Below are positions 23,660-36,500 of a stretch of DNA of 64,000 bases, piece after piece. The DNA comes from Micractinium sp. NFX-FRZ (taxonomy: Eukaryota; Chlorophyta; Trebouxiophyceae; Chlorellales; Chlorellaceae). Location of the stretch: contig JAPTJF010000049.1 in the NCBI GenBank assembly GCA_029339195.1, positions 1-64,000 on the forward strand, read 5' to 3'. The position numbers and the translations under genes were made by a program. Position 1 is the stretch's first letter. Each line of letters starts with the position of its first letter. A model generated the notes under the pieces. The model did no database searches, was not told where the DNA came from, and saw nothing but the letters and a program-made list of their open reading frames with translations.

Positions 23660-23695
23660 GAAGGTCGCAAGGAGGGTCGCAAGGAGGGTCGCAAG
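23660..23695. repeat. Three tandem copies of a 12-base unit
   Basis: GAGGGTCGCAAG repeated three times (first copy with one change), upstream of hexokinase. Confidence 0.9.
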
Positions 23696-23900
23696 ACGAG
23701 CAGGTGCAAAGACATCACCTGCGCCATCGTGATCGACGATCGTTCGAACGGCAAAGAGCAGGCACGACATCAAACACGGCGCTTTCAGCGGCAGGTGTAC
23801 ATGCGTACTGCTGGTGCCAGCAGCACTTGGCCAGGCTCTTGCGGCAATCTAGACAGAACACATGTATTGATATCAGTGCTGCATTGATTACAGCGTCTCT

Positions 23901-23933
23901 GGTGCCAGCAGGGCTCTGAGCAGAGCTGGCACC
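23901..23933. other. Inverted repeat able to form a hairpin
   Basis: GGTGCCAGC at 23901-23909 pairs with GCTGGCACC at 23925-23933; the inner GCTCTG and CAGAGC can pair too. It lies in the shared upstream region of hexokinase and RLK-B. Function is not known. Confidence 0.6.
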
Positions 23934-24429
23934 ATTGCGCAACCGAAAGACTGATGTCACCACCCCCTAAGGGAACACCCGTGGCGACCCTGCAGGGCGG
24001 GCAGCACCGCCAGCGGCACCGGGTTGGCGCCAGCAGGGCAGCACTTGTACACGCAGGATATGCTTCACCCATAAATCAGCTTGCTAGGCTGCTACTGACG
24101 GCAGCAGCAATGGAAAGGAGGGGCTCAAAGGCAGGAGCTGCTGCCAGCGGGCACACAAGTGCCGCCCATGGAGGCACGTGTTCCAAGATGTACATGTACA
24201 GTGCAGGCTCCCCAAGATCATCTTGGTCGCAGCAGAAGCTCGAATATCACTGCTGCAGTCCCCACGAAGGCCTGCAATTCATACCGACGCCAAGGGCCAC
24301 CACGGTTGCTGAGCAGGCGGGCGGGTAGTGCCGTCCCAAACGTCTCTGTCAGCAGCTGGATGCAGGTGGCAAGGACGCGACGGGCATTTAACAGTGCATA
24401 GAACAGGATTTGGGCAAATATTGGACCGC

Positions 24430-24573
24430 CCATTTGCAATTGAGGCTCCAACTTGAGGCACGAGCGAGCGCTAGCGAGCTCTAGAGCGCCTGCTCCACAG
24501 CAGCCTCACGCACCTCTCCGGGACCTGTATCGACACAACACAATCCGCATCTGTTCCTGGATGTAAAGCGTCG
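24430..24573 (+). promoter_or_regulatory. Conserved upstream region of RLK-B
   Basis: The segment from GGCTCCAACTTGAGGCACG (near 24444) to ATCGACACAACACAAT (near 24529) and the ATG is shared with the region upstream of RLK-A. It probably covers the promoter-proximal region and 5' UTR. No clear TATA box was seen. Confidence 0.5.
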
Positions 24574-27500
24574 ATGGTGCGGCCCGCAGCGGCCCTGTGC
24601 CTTTTGGCCCTCGCCGGACTGGCCTCTGTGCGGTGTCAGTTTGCCCAGAACCGCTATGGTGAGCGGCGGCGTAAGACTTACATACCGCACGGGGAGGGCG
24701 GGTCTGCGAGCAGGGCCTCCCGGTGCCTGCTCCCTGCTCCACATGGGCTCGCCGTCGCCCCGCCGGGCCTGCCGCCTTCCCTCCTCAGGCACCAGCAGCA
24801 CAGCAACTGATGCCTTCCTCTTGACCTGCAGAGGAGCAGCTGCTGGCTCAGGCGCGCGCCATCACAAACTGGGAGGCTTTCAAAGCAGCGAACAAACTGA
24901 CTGGCTGGGATGAGTTGTGGCAACGCCCCGCCGCCACTGACGTGTGCAGCTGGACGGGCGTGAGCTGCAGCGAGTACGACAGCTCAGTCATCGCGCTGTG
25001 AGTAGGGGCTCTCAAGGGTGGATTGTGGCAGTCGCAGCAGAGATGGTGCGCGTGCCGGCCCACGCAGCTTAAAGTGCATTATGCAGGGTCACAGCAGCTG
25101 CGCTGCGAGCATTGCTCACCGGCCTGGGACGGGCTGCATGTGCCTGCCCGGACACCGAGCATGCCACCCGCCCTGCTGCCGTGCCATACACGCTGCCCTC
25201 CCTACTGCAGCAACCTCGGGTGTAGTTACGACGGGGGGCCATTCTGTGCGGTGAAGGCAGAGGGCACGCTGGCACCAGAGCTACGCAAGATAACGTAAGG
25301 GCTCTTCCGGAGGCAACACACCCTCCAGCCACCTGTGACCGGGGTGGCTGTGTTTGCCCGTGCCGCTGCTTCTGCGCCGCTCGGCTCTGGGTGGCGCGAC
25401 CTGTTGGCCTGGCATCCCAGCTTGTTGTTGTGCCCAGGCGCTGACGGTCGTGCAAGGTGGCAGTGCAGCCATCGCACCGGCGTGCTTTGCCAGAGCCCTC
25501 TGCGTGGCCACCCCTGCCAGGCGCAGCTCCTGGCAGCCGTGTGCCTCTGCACCACAGTATCATGTCTACAACAAACCACAGAAAGCTGACTTGTTGTGCT
25601 TTCTTGTGAGGTGCAGGACGCTTGTGGAGCTGTCCCTGCACGGCCAGAGCTTCACAGGCATGCAGGGGAGAAGCAGCGAGCTGCCCTGTCCTGCCCTGTC
25701 TGTTGCCAGCGGCCAGACACCTCGCGTCTGCATGTTGCCAGCGACCAGACACTTTGAAGCAGTGCCGGCAGGGTAGCCCTCTTGTGTGGCTTGGAGCGGC
25801 AACTAACGCATGTGCTGCTGCTGCTGTTGCCTGTGCAGGGGCGCTACCCGCCACGTGGGGCCAAGCCGGCAGCTTTGTTGCGCTCAAAACACTGTGAGCA
25901 CAGTGTGCATGCATGCGGCATGTGCAGAAGGGCAGTAGTAGCAGCAGTAACATCAAGCGCGGCATCAGCCATGGCAGGCTAGATGTGGGTACCTTCCAAG
26001 CCCTGGCACCGGGACCCCCTTCCACCCCCAGAACTTCTCCCTCACCCTCGTCCGTGCTGTGCTGCCCCTCCTGCCCATGCCAGGTCTCTTTACGAGAACG
26101 TGCTCACAGGCGTGCTGCCTCCGTCCTGGGGGACTGCGACGGCATGGCCGCAGCTGCAGAAGCTGTAAGCCTTGGTTGTGCCGGCTATCGGCAGCTGCAT
26201 GCGTGTAGTGGTGTGCGTGGCGCTGCATCACGACAAGCCACCTTGTGCTCTGTGTTCCCACTGGCACGCTGGCCCCGCTGTGACCTGCCCGCCGCTGCCG
26301 CGTGCTGCTGCCCGCACGCTGCCGCCCACTGCTGCCCATCTGCTGCTGCTGCCCGCAACCGTTGCCTCAACTGGACCCCGTGAGTGGCGTGCTACCACTG
26401 CTGCCTTTCCTCCAACCACAGGAGGAGGCAATCAAGAGCACTGTGTCCTTGAGTAAAAACTAACGACTTAACACTGTGTCCTACCTTCTGCAGGGACCTG
26501 AAGAGGAACACCCTGAGCGGCGAGCTGCCCCCTGCCTGGAGCGCCGGCTTCCCCAAGCTGCAGCAGCTGTACCTGGATGAGAACGAGGGGCTGGGAGGCG
26601 CCCTGCCCCTGTCCTGGGCCACCCCCGGCGTGCTGCCAGAGCTCAGCACCTTGTGAGCTGTTGTGCAGCAGAGCTGGTGTTGGGCGGGGGCGAGGGGGGC
26701 CGAGAGGGTTTGGGCCGGAAGGCGGCCTGCTCCTGTTTAGGCACCTGGCCCCATCCAAGTGCCAGGCAATACCTTCCCTGCCGCCGCTGGCCCCCACGTC
26801 TGACGCCCCACTCGTCACTCACGCAGGTCCCTTGGGTATGGCGCTCTAAAGGGCTCTATTCCGGCGGCCTGGGGCGTTGGCAAAGCCTTTCCAAAGCTGA
26901 CGGAACTGTGAGCTGCCGCATGGCGGGCTGGTAGTCTGATATATTTTTACACTGAGGGCCACCACGAAAGGCTCCAGCTTTTGAGTCAGAGCTTGCGGTC
27001 TGAGTGTTGCCCAGCCCAGCACGGCCACCTGCGTTCGCTGCCAGGGCTGGACATGGCTGCTGGCGGAGCTCCAGGCCAGCTTGCTTTCCGACGCTCCACA
27101 GGTTGTGCCACATCCTCACGACAATCTGCGGGCTGCCCTGCCTGCTGTTGCAGGATCCTGGCCAACAACCAACTGTCCGGCACACTGCCGCCCGACTGGG
27201 GCAACGCCACCGCCTTCCCCGCCCTCGAGCGCCTGTGAGCGACCCAGCCAGTTGCCGGCTGCACCTGCTGGCAGTGAGCGCATGCACCGAGCACGCATGC
27301 TGTGCTCCTTTCTATGCATGCTGTGGCACATGTGTGACAAGGCAGCCCTTTTGCCCTCTCCTCCGTCTGCTGCCGCTGCTGGTGCCTGCAGGGAGTTGTC
27401 CATCAACCAGCTCACTGGTCCCCTGCCTGACGCCTGGGGCACCCGTGGCGGCTTCCAGAAGCTGAAGGTCTTGGGCCTGGACAGCAACCAGCTCAGCGGT

Positions 27501-30500
27501 GGGTGGGCAGCTGTTATGGGTGGACAGCTGGCAGCGTGTATGCATGCAGCGGCCATACCTGCTGGTTTGCTGGGGTGCTTGCCAATTGCTTTGTGAATTC
27601 TGTGTTCGCTGCTCTGCTGCTGCACTCTGCATGCACGCTGGCCAGGCGCGCAACGCTCCCCGGCCCGCACTCCACCTCAACCGCTCGTTGCGCTCACCTT
27701 CACTGTGCCTTGCCTGTGCCCTGGCCCTGCAGGCTCGCTCCCACAGGCGTGGGCCTCCAACGCCTCCTTCCCCAGCCTAGAAGGCCTGTGAGTGCGGCAA
27801 CTTGTAAAGTCGAGGTGTCACGGATCTGCAGGTCGCACACAATGAACTCCTCCCTTCAACCTGCGTGCCTGCGCTGCGCATGCAAGCTCGAGAATGCCTG
27901 CAAGTTTGCAGTCACTTCATCCTTCGTGCCGGCTTGGCGGGCCCGCCAGCTGCCTTCCTGATCCCTTTGCCTCTGCCTGGGCAAAGCCCGTGCTTGTTTG
28001 TGCCCTGACTTGAGCCCAGCATGCATCCCCCTCTCAAGTCCCCTTGCTCGTTCAGCCCTCCTGTAGGAGCGCGGACGCCCGCACTTCCCCACCAACAGCA
28101 CAGACACCGCCTGCCCCTGCTCTGCCCCTTGTAGCAACGTTGACGAAAACCCAGAGCTGTGTGGCGAAGTGCCCCCCAAGCTGTACCCAGCGGTGAGCGG
28201 GTGGACAAGATGGCTGGCATCGTCTTTTCAGTGAGAGGGAGCCACCAGGTTAAGAATTCCGCCCTCATGCCAGTGCATGCCTGGCCCCCTGCAGGTGTGC
28301 GAGGCGCCTGCACCCAGCGGCTCCAACTGTGCCGGCCTCATCCTGAGATCCTGCGAGCCCACACTCCCCACTGCCCCTGTCTCAGATGGTGTGTGTGGGC
28401 TGCGTGGGGTGCAACCCAGCCTGCTGGGCAGCATGCACCGCTGTTGCTTGCCCCAGCCAAGTGTGCATCCCAGTGTGTCTGCCCTGTAGCAGCACTTGAC
28501 AGGTGATACTGCCTCTCATGTCACCTTTGCATCCACCTGTTACGTTTTGAAGATTGACACCCACCAACATGCCGGTAGTTGTACACACTTAAATTGTTGT
28601 TGGGTAGTGCACAACTCTACTCCCGTGCACTTTCTCATTGTGATATAATCCATAAACCCTATATCCTGTACGCTTCTCCTTGGCACCCCTGCAGTGGACA
28701 AGCTGCTGAGCCTGAAGGCTTCGATCAAAAATTGGGAGCAGTACAGCCGCGCCGTAAGCCTCATAGGCTGGGATGCAGCCACCCCCGTCTGCAATTGGAC
28801 GGGGATTACTTGCTGGGACAACAAGGCTGTGCGGGCAGTGTGAGTACGAATTAGAAGTGTTGCACGTGTCTGTCTCGTTTGATCACGGTAGCATTGCATA
28901 CGTGGCACGATGAGCAAGCTATGCTAGCAATGCGAGCTTTCCCCTGCGGGTTGCACACCTGTGCTGCCTCTGCAATTGCTGCACCCACCACCCCTCATGC
29001 AAACCACACTGCCCCCCGCGCCTGCACCTGTTCCCGCGCCAGCACTTGCGCGCAGCCCTGCGCCGCGCCCACGGCCCGGCCAGAATGATGCAGCCACTCC
29101 TGGCCAACCTTGCACTCGTGCCACCCAACTATACCCGCCTCTTTCTTACCATTCCACCGACAATATACTGCTCTCCCCCCAGCCCCCCCCTTCACACGCA
29201 TCACCACACATTGGGAGGTCTCACCCCTTTCTAACTTCAACTGTACGCCACAACTGCCACCCCCCGCAGTGACTTGAGCTGCAACTACACGAAAGCCGAC
29301 TATGCCGGGGAGGTGGCTCTGGCGTACGAGGACCCGCCCTTCATCCTGGAGACGGGGCCGCCCTGCACCGTGCGGGCCCAGGGCACGCTGCCTGCCGAGC
29401 TGGCAGGCATCAGGTGAGGAGCTTTGGGGCGGTACGGCAGCTGGGGGGCTTGCTTGATTGACGGGCATACTGTTAGGCGGCAGGCGCGTGGGCCTGGCCG
29501 TCTGGTGCTGCGCTTGCCGTGGCACGGTGCCTCCTGAGCCTGTCAGGAGCCAGCGAGGAGTGAGGCTGCACGGCTGGCGTGCTTGCCTAGGGACTGGGGA
29601 ACACGGGTGACCTGACTGGCGTCCTTGGCTTGATGTCCTGTTAAATCCCTCAACCGCATGCCTTGAGCTGTAACACTCACATTCTTGGCCTCCACCCACC
29701 ACCCCTGCAGCACCCTGCAAGAGCTCAAGCTGTACAACCAAAACTTTTCTGGTGAGCAGCCTGCCCGCCTGCCCGCCTGCTCGCCCGCCCGCTTGCTTAC
29801 CTGTCTGCGTGTCTGCGTGCCTGCCTGCCTGCCCGCCTGCCCGCCTGCCCTGCTTGCCGGCCCGTCTCCCCTGCACCCCTGCCGCTGCGCTCCCTCCAAC
29901 TGCCTGCTGCCCTGCCCCCTGGCCTGTGGTTCCCAACTTGGTGTCGGCTGGCAGCCTAAGGCGCGCCGGTGTGTGTACCCTGGTGGGCTCCTGTGCAGGC
30001 ACTTTGTCTGAAGCGTCCCTCAGTTGGTTGTCTGCCCAATGTGTCCCTCTGCAGGTGCTCTTCCGGCATCGTGGGGCAGCACCACCGGATTTAAAAGACT
30101 CGATACCCTGTAAGCCCCGGGTGGCGAGCAGTTGGCTTTGTGTGCACTCATTGAACAGACAGACGATGCAACCATTGTGCCGGAGCTAGCGACTGAAGTA
30201 CCTACTGAGCGTGTCGTGCATGCTGCCTCCATTGTTGCAGGGACTTGGACAACAACAACCTCAGCGGTAAGCCAGCGCGGGGCACGGAAGGCAGTGAGCT
30301 GTTTAAGGATTGCTTCCCTCGCCTTGAGCGGCCCTGACAAGCCCGACAGCAGCGGAGGCAGCAGCAGGCAGTGCGCGAGCAGCATGCATGACTTTCAAGT
30401 TGCCTTCTCATGTTCCCTTAAACAGGTAAGATGTTTCCCCTTACGGGCATCTGCTTCCCCTTACAAGCTCATGTACACCCTTTGCCGTACAGGGCCCATC

Positions 30501-33500
30501 CCGTTAAGCTGGGGCATGCCGGGGGCCTTCCAACTCCTGGAGACCCTGTGAGCGAGCGGCAGCACTGCAGCCCAGTGCTTGAGCTTCACGGCAGCTCCCG
30601 CCCCTGCTCTGCGCCTTCCGTCCACCAACCCTCGCCTCGCATACCGGCATGCCAGCCACAGAACCTCGCCCAGACCCCTGTGCTTGCACCTCCTGCCTCT
30701 GAGATTCACCCAAAGTTCTCCTAAAGTCCACCTCCTGCGCCCTTAATTCCTCCCACTTGCCCTCCCCCTCCCGCAGCCGTTTGGCCGCACTGCGTGTGGC
30801 TCAACCCCATTTGTCTTTGTTTGTGAGTCTGCCTCCTGGCCTTCCACCCCCGTGCTCCCATCCCTGCAGCCGGATGGAGCGCAACAACCTGAGCGGCACG
30901 CTGCCTAAGCAGTGGGGCAACACGTGGTGCACCAGCACGTGGTGCACCAGCGCAAATTCCTCCACACCCCTGCCGGCTCTTGAGAGCATTTATTTGAGGT
31001 CCAACTCCCTGTCGGGCCCACTGCCCGAGGAGTGGGGCAGCACTGGAGCCTTCAAGTTCTTGAAAATCCTGTGAGCGGGCCCGAGCGGCACTTGTGGATG
31101 GTTTGTGGGTGGTCATCTGCCTGTGTGTGTGTGTGTGTGAGAGTGTCGGGCTGAGTGCCTGCTTGTCACACAAGTGTTTGGGACTGCCTGCCTGGCCTGC
31201 ATGCAAGTGAGCGTCGGGCTGCCTGTGTGTTGCTGGCAGCGGGGGGCAGCGCTCTCAAAGGGCTGCCCGTGTGTGACAGAAAGTTTACAGTTTTTTTACG
31301 GCACATCATACCTGTTGCGTTGAGTGTGGGCCTGGCTGGCAGTTTGTGCGGGGGCCCTCCGTGTCGGGGGGTGACGGCAGCAAAGCCCATGTGCTCTACC
31401 CATGCCACCCGACCATTCCGACTGAACTGCCACCCCTGCCCCTGCTTGCCGTCCCTCTCTTGTGCAGAGATCTGGGGAACAACTCCCTGTCTGGTGGGTG
31501 GCTGCGCCGGCATGCTGCTGCGCCTGCGTGTGCACCACGCGTGTCTGCAGCGCACAGTGGCTGTGTGTGTGTGTGTCCTTCAAGATGGCAACAGCCTCAC
31601 GCTTCGCAGCGGCCAGCCACTGCTGCCAGGTTGTGCCCTTGTGCCGCACAGCGGGTGCAGCACCAAGCCGGCACAGCTGGCAGACGGTTGCGCCCTTTGG
31701 CCCGGGCGCTGCTTGCCACCTAATGTGTGTTTAGGTGCCGTGCTTTAAAACCTGTCTCCCACAACCCGCCGTTGGCTGAAGGCACGCTCCCCACTACCTG
31801 GGGCCGCAATGGTAGCTTCCCCCGCCTGGTCGAGCTGTGAGTGTGCCTTGCCGCTGCCCTGCAGCTGGGGGCGCATGCACGGCCGCTGTCCTGCGGCTGG
31901 GAGCGCATGCGCGCCGTGCCTCAATCGCTGCTGTGTTTTGACACCTGCCCCCCTTTGCATCCCCACTCTTCCCCCCGCCGCAGGTACCTGAACAATCAGA
32001 AGAAGCTGAGGGGTGCGTGGTGCTGCTGCTTGCCGTATGGCATTCAGCCGTGTGCAAGGCTGAATGCGTTCAACCTTTGGGAGGACCAAATGCATCCACT
32101 GACGCAGCTTGCCTGCCCCCTTGCACCACGTTGCAGGGACGCTGCCACCCTCGTGGGGTGACGCCGCCTCCTTCCCCATCCTGTATCAGATGTAAGCCCC
32201 CCCGCTTTGCCTGCCCGCTTGTCGGAGTTTGCAGAGTGTCATCCTCGCTATCACCTGCACCTGCCCCAACCAACCCGCACCCTCCTGCTCCTGCTGTGCA
32301 GTTCCCTGAACAACAACGAGCTCACCGGTGCGTGCTGCCTGTCAGCTGAAGTCACATGTGTTGTTTGCTTTAAGGTGTATTCTGCTGCTGCTCGGTCCCC
32401 TGCATGGGACATCTGTTCAGGTTGTTCAATTGCCGTTGGGGCTGACAGCCTGTATCACTGCCGCAAGCCACTTGTACGCCAGCATGTGACCACAGACAGC
32501 AATGTGTTGCCATGAACAGGCACACTCACCCCACACGTGCCATGCCCGCGGCTGCAGGCCCCCTGCCCGACAGCTGGAGTAACGGCAACTTGTCTTTGAC
32601 GTCCCTGGAGGTCATGTGAGCTCATCACAGCCCCACCCAGCGCTGCCTGCCACCTGCCTCCCCTGCCCCACAGCCACCGGCAGACAGCAACGCATGACAT
32701 GCATGCTGTGCATGCTTGCCGCCTGCGTGTCTCTCTCTCCGTTTTGCTCCCGTCGTCTCCTGCCAAACAGACCTTCCCCCTTCTCCCTTCTTCCCACCTC
32801 CGCAGCGAGATCAACAACAACCAGCTGAACGGTGAGCCCTGCGCCTGCCCAACCCGCAGCCGCTGCCTGCCACGCTGCTGGGCCGACCTGCACGCCGCCT
32901 GTCATGCTGTGGGCCGAACGTGCATGCCGCCTGCTGCTCTGAGCCAGCCGTCCCATGCTGTCTGCCCGCACTGCAGGCTCCCTCCCTGCTTCCTGGGCCA
33001 ACAACGGTTCATTCACAAAGATGACCACACTGGAGCTGCGCAACAACCGCCTGAGCGGTAGGCGTCCCTGCGTAGCACCTGCCCCCTCTGTGGTGGTGCC
33101 TCCAACACTGCAGCTGGTGCTGCTGGTGCTGCTGGTGCTGCTGGTGCTGCTGGTGCTGTTGGTGCTGCTGCTGCTGGCTGCGAGGTGCTTCAGTTTTATC
33201 AGCCTTTACGCAGCCTGCCACCTGAAGCCACACTAGCCACGCTGTGCTGACGGGTGTACCGGGTGCTTCCCCGCTTGCAGGCGCCTTCCCCGCTGCTTGG
33301 GACACTTCCACCGCCTTCCCCGAGCTAAACACACTGTGAGAGCACGCACGAGGGCGGACGCATGCGCTGTGTTGGTTGCCTAGCTATGTGTGGATGCAGA
33401 ACGGACAGGACGAGGGCTTGAGGCATGCCGCCGTGCCTTGGCAATGCTGACACAAACGTCGCTCAAGCGCCGCGCCCATTTCCATGCAGTGCGCTCAACG

Positions 33501-36500
33501 GCAACCCGCAGCTGTGTGGGAAGGTTCCCACCCTGCTCCAGACAGCGGTGAGCTGCGCCCCTGCTGCCGGCACACCTCTTGGTCTCTGCACCTCTGTTGC
33601 TTGCACATTTGCAGCCAGTCGTGACGGCATCTGCGGAAACGGCACCAGGCAGCAGGGTAGCCGCATCTCCCGGGCCGTGCGGCGTGCCGCGCCACACAGT
33701 GTGCCACTGCTGCCGCCGCACACCGTCCCCCAGACCTGCCCTGCCCCACCTGGCCCACCTGCCCAACCCATGCCGCTGCCTGCAGGTGTGCGGCGACCCA
33801 GGGATGGCCCCAGACCCGGCTTTCCCCGTACCCACCAACTGCAGCAAGGGGCAGATCGTCTGCACAGGACCGCCAACGTAAGCAGGGCAGTGCAAGAAGG
33901 CGGCAGCGTGCTGTGTGCCATCAACCACACAGCGCGGTGGGGCCGGTCAACCCACAACTGTCATCAGGCGGCAGGGCAGCGGCTGCATCCAGCCAGCCTG
34001 GCACGTGCCCACTCAGTGCGTGCTGAAGCCTGCCCGTCTCTGCTACACAAACCTATGCAGACCGCCCTCAAGCCCGCCGCCACCCGTTGCATCCCCACCC
34101 GCTGCACCCCCACCCGTTGCACCGCCACCTGTGGCAAGTCCCGACTCTGGCTCTTCCGTTCCCGTGGGAGCCATTGTGGGCGGCGTCGTGGGCGGCGTAG
34201 GTGCGCGCTGTCGAGGGTGGCAGCACCCTGTTGCTGTTGCAAATGCTGGCGCTTGTAGCTACGCGGGTGGCCCCCAGTTGCCAATCCCTGCTACCTGCTA
34301 AGCACCACCCTCTGCCACCCTCTGCCACCGCATTCCACAACCCTCTGTCCCTGCAGCCGTGCTGGCCGTGCTGGCCTTCCTTGCGCTGCGCCCCCGCAAG
34401 GGCTGGCTGCGCCGCCGCACCAAAGATGGCAAAGAGCCAGAGTCGGGCCCCGGCCCGGTGCTAGCAACCACCGGCAGCGGCTCTGCAACTCACGACAGCA
34501 AGCAGCACGACGATGACGACCTGAACATGTCTAAGCTCGTCCCAGCAACAGACCCCATGGCCCTCACACAGCTGCCCGCCAGCACGGATGGTACCGTGAG
34601 AAGCGTCCTGCCACACAGCTACATCACCACAGCGGGCGCAGCGCACGGCGACCACGGCGCGCTCGGCGCGATTACCATCTCGCCCTCCGTGCCCACCATA
34701 CAATCCATCAGGTGGGCAGCAGGGGCGGGCAGTGAAGAGGCCGGGCATAAGGTAGCACGGAATGCAACGCAGCTCCACCGCACCCGCCCGCCATGCCCCG
34801 CGCCCATGCCCGCAGCCAGCAGCTGGCGCCCGCCCGCCCGCACCTCCACTGCCCACCACCTCCTACGACTTTGCTCCCAGCCCCCTACGGCCAAGATCAC
34901 CTCCCCTGTCTAGCTTCCCCTGCCTGCCTCCGTCTCCACTCCCACATCACAGTCTCTCTGAACAGCACCACCCTGCCCTCACCATCAACCCCACCTTGCC
35001 CCCCTTGGCCGCCCCACAGCTCCACTACATACTACCCTCACCCCACCCCCCCATCTCCACCCCCCATCCCCGCTCTTCCTGCAATCTGCACACTCCCTGG
35101 AGAGCAGACCCCACCCCCACTGAAGAGCGCCTTGTCCCCCCTCCCTGTGCACTCTTGCTTCCCGCAGCATCCACTCCCTGGAAAGCGACCCTGTCCTCTC
35201 CTTCATCTCCACCCGCCTGGCCACCCTTAAGCAGCGCGGCAGCACCCTGGCAACTCCCCCCTCCATCGCCCCCCAGAGCAGCACATCAGCTGGGTCCCTG
35301 CCAGGTCGGTGGCACAGGAGGGCTATGCTAAGCCTGCTGCTGCTTCCTGCGTCTGTCTGCTTGCTGCCTGAGCGAGGTTAACGTAAGTATGAGGATGTGC
35401 CCGCCTGCAAATCACAACCTTGAGAAGCTCCTGTTGCAGAGGAGATGCAGCAGTGGACAGTGTCTTGGGACGCCATCCAACCGGAGCGCCTGATCGGCAA
35501 GGGCAGGTGCGTGTGGGTGGGTGGCTGGGTGGGTGGGCAAGTGGGGCCAATTAGGATGGGTGGGGATGCCGATCAAGCCAGGCTGGGGGCTGGGGCACAG
35601 CTGCGGTCACAAGCCTGGACAGCAGAGTGAAGCAGACGGTCCAGCAGTCAGCAGCGCAGCCACCGCACGGTGTCCCTGCCGGCCCCACCTCCTTGCTTTG
35701 CACTCAGCACCCTTCTTCCCTCCCCACCATTTATTCCCCCCACCGCAGCTACGGCCGGGTGTACCTGGGACACTGGAACGCCACGCCGGTGAGCATCCGC
35801 TGCTGGCGGCACCGCCGCGGCAGCGGCATGCCATGCCAACACAGCGGCTTGCTCACTGGCCCCGCACCCGGCAGGCCTGCTTGCACTCACCATGCGCCAG
35901 CTTTGCCTAGAAGAGGAGCTGCCCTACCGCCTCATTCCACCTCCAGTGCACTGATGCTGTGTTGCTGCCTCCCCGCTGCCACATCACCATCCCTCCCCGC
36001 TGCCCGCAGGTGGCCATCAAGGTGCTCATCAACGCAGGTCGGCAGGGCGCATATCGGCAGTAGTCATGTTCTGAGGGGCACAACACAGTGCCAGCCGCAA
36101 GGCCCGGCACTTTCAGCAGCATGTAGCTTTTGTGCATTCGCTGCCTGCAAATGGCACCAAGCCCAGCCAGGAATGTGGAGCTGGCGAGGGACTCACCAAG
36201 CACGTTCCAACCCTCACCCGCCCCATCCGCCCCCCTGCCCACAAGGTGTTGCGTTGCATTCCTCCCCCTCCTTCCCCAACAGACGGCTCCGAGCCCCACC
36301 AGGACCTTGAGCTGCCCGATGATATCACCAAGCAGCTGCAGGAGGAGGCGGTGGTGATGAGCCGCATGCGTGAGCGGGCAGCGGCGGCCGGGGCTTACCG
36401 GGGCTCGGGGGCGGGAATGGAGGGCCGGGAGTGCCCCCTGGGGCGGTGGACGGGGCCCCTGCTGCCACGCCAATGCTGCTTTTGCCAAACTGAAAGCCTC

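Larger units (their letters stand above)
23444..24429. other. Intergenic region between divergent hexokinase and RLK-B
   Basis: No convincing coding exon. It holds the 12-base repeat, the hairpin and several GGTGCCAGCAG-like motifs. Short open frames here, including one of 124 codons, show no domain or splice support. Confidence 0.5.

Noticed and set aside
23954..24328. 124-codon plus-strand open frame upstream of RLK-B
   Set aside because: No recognisable domain, no splice context and composition like the surrounding non-coding DNA.
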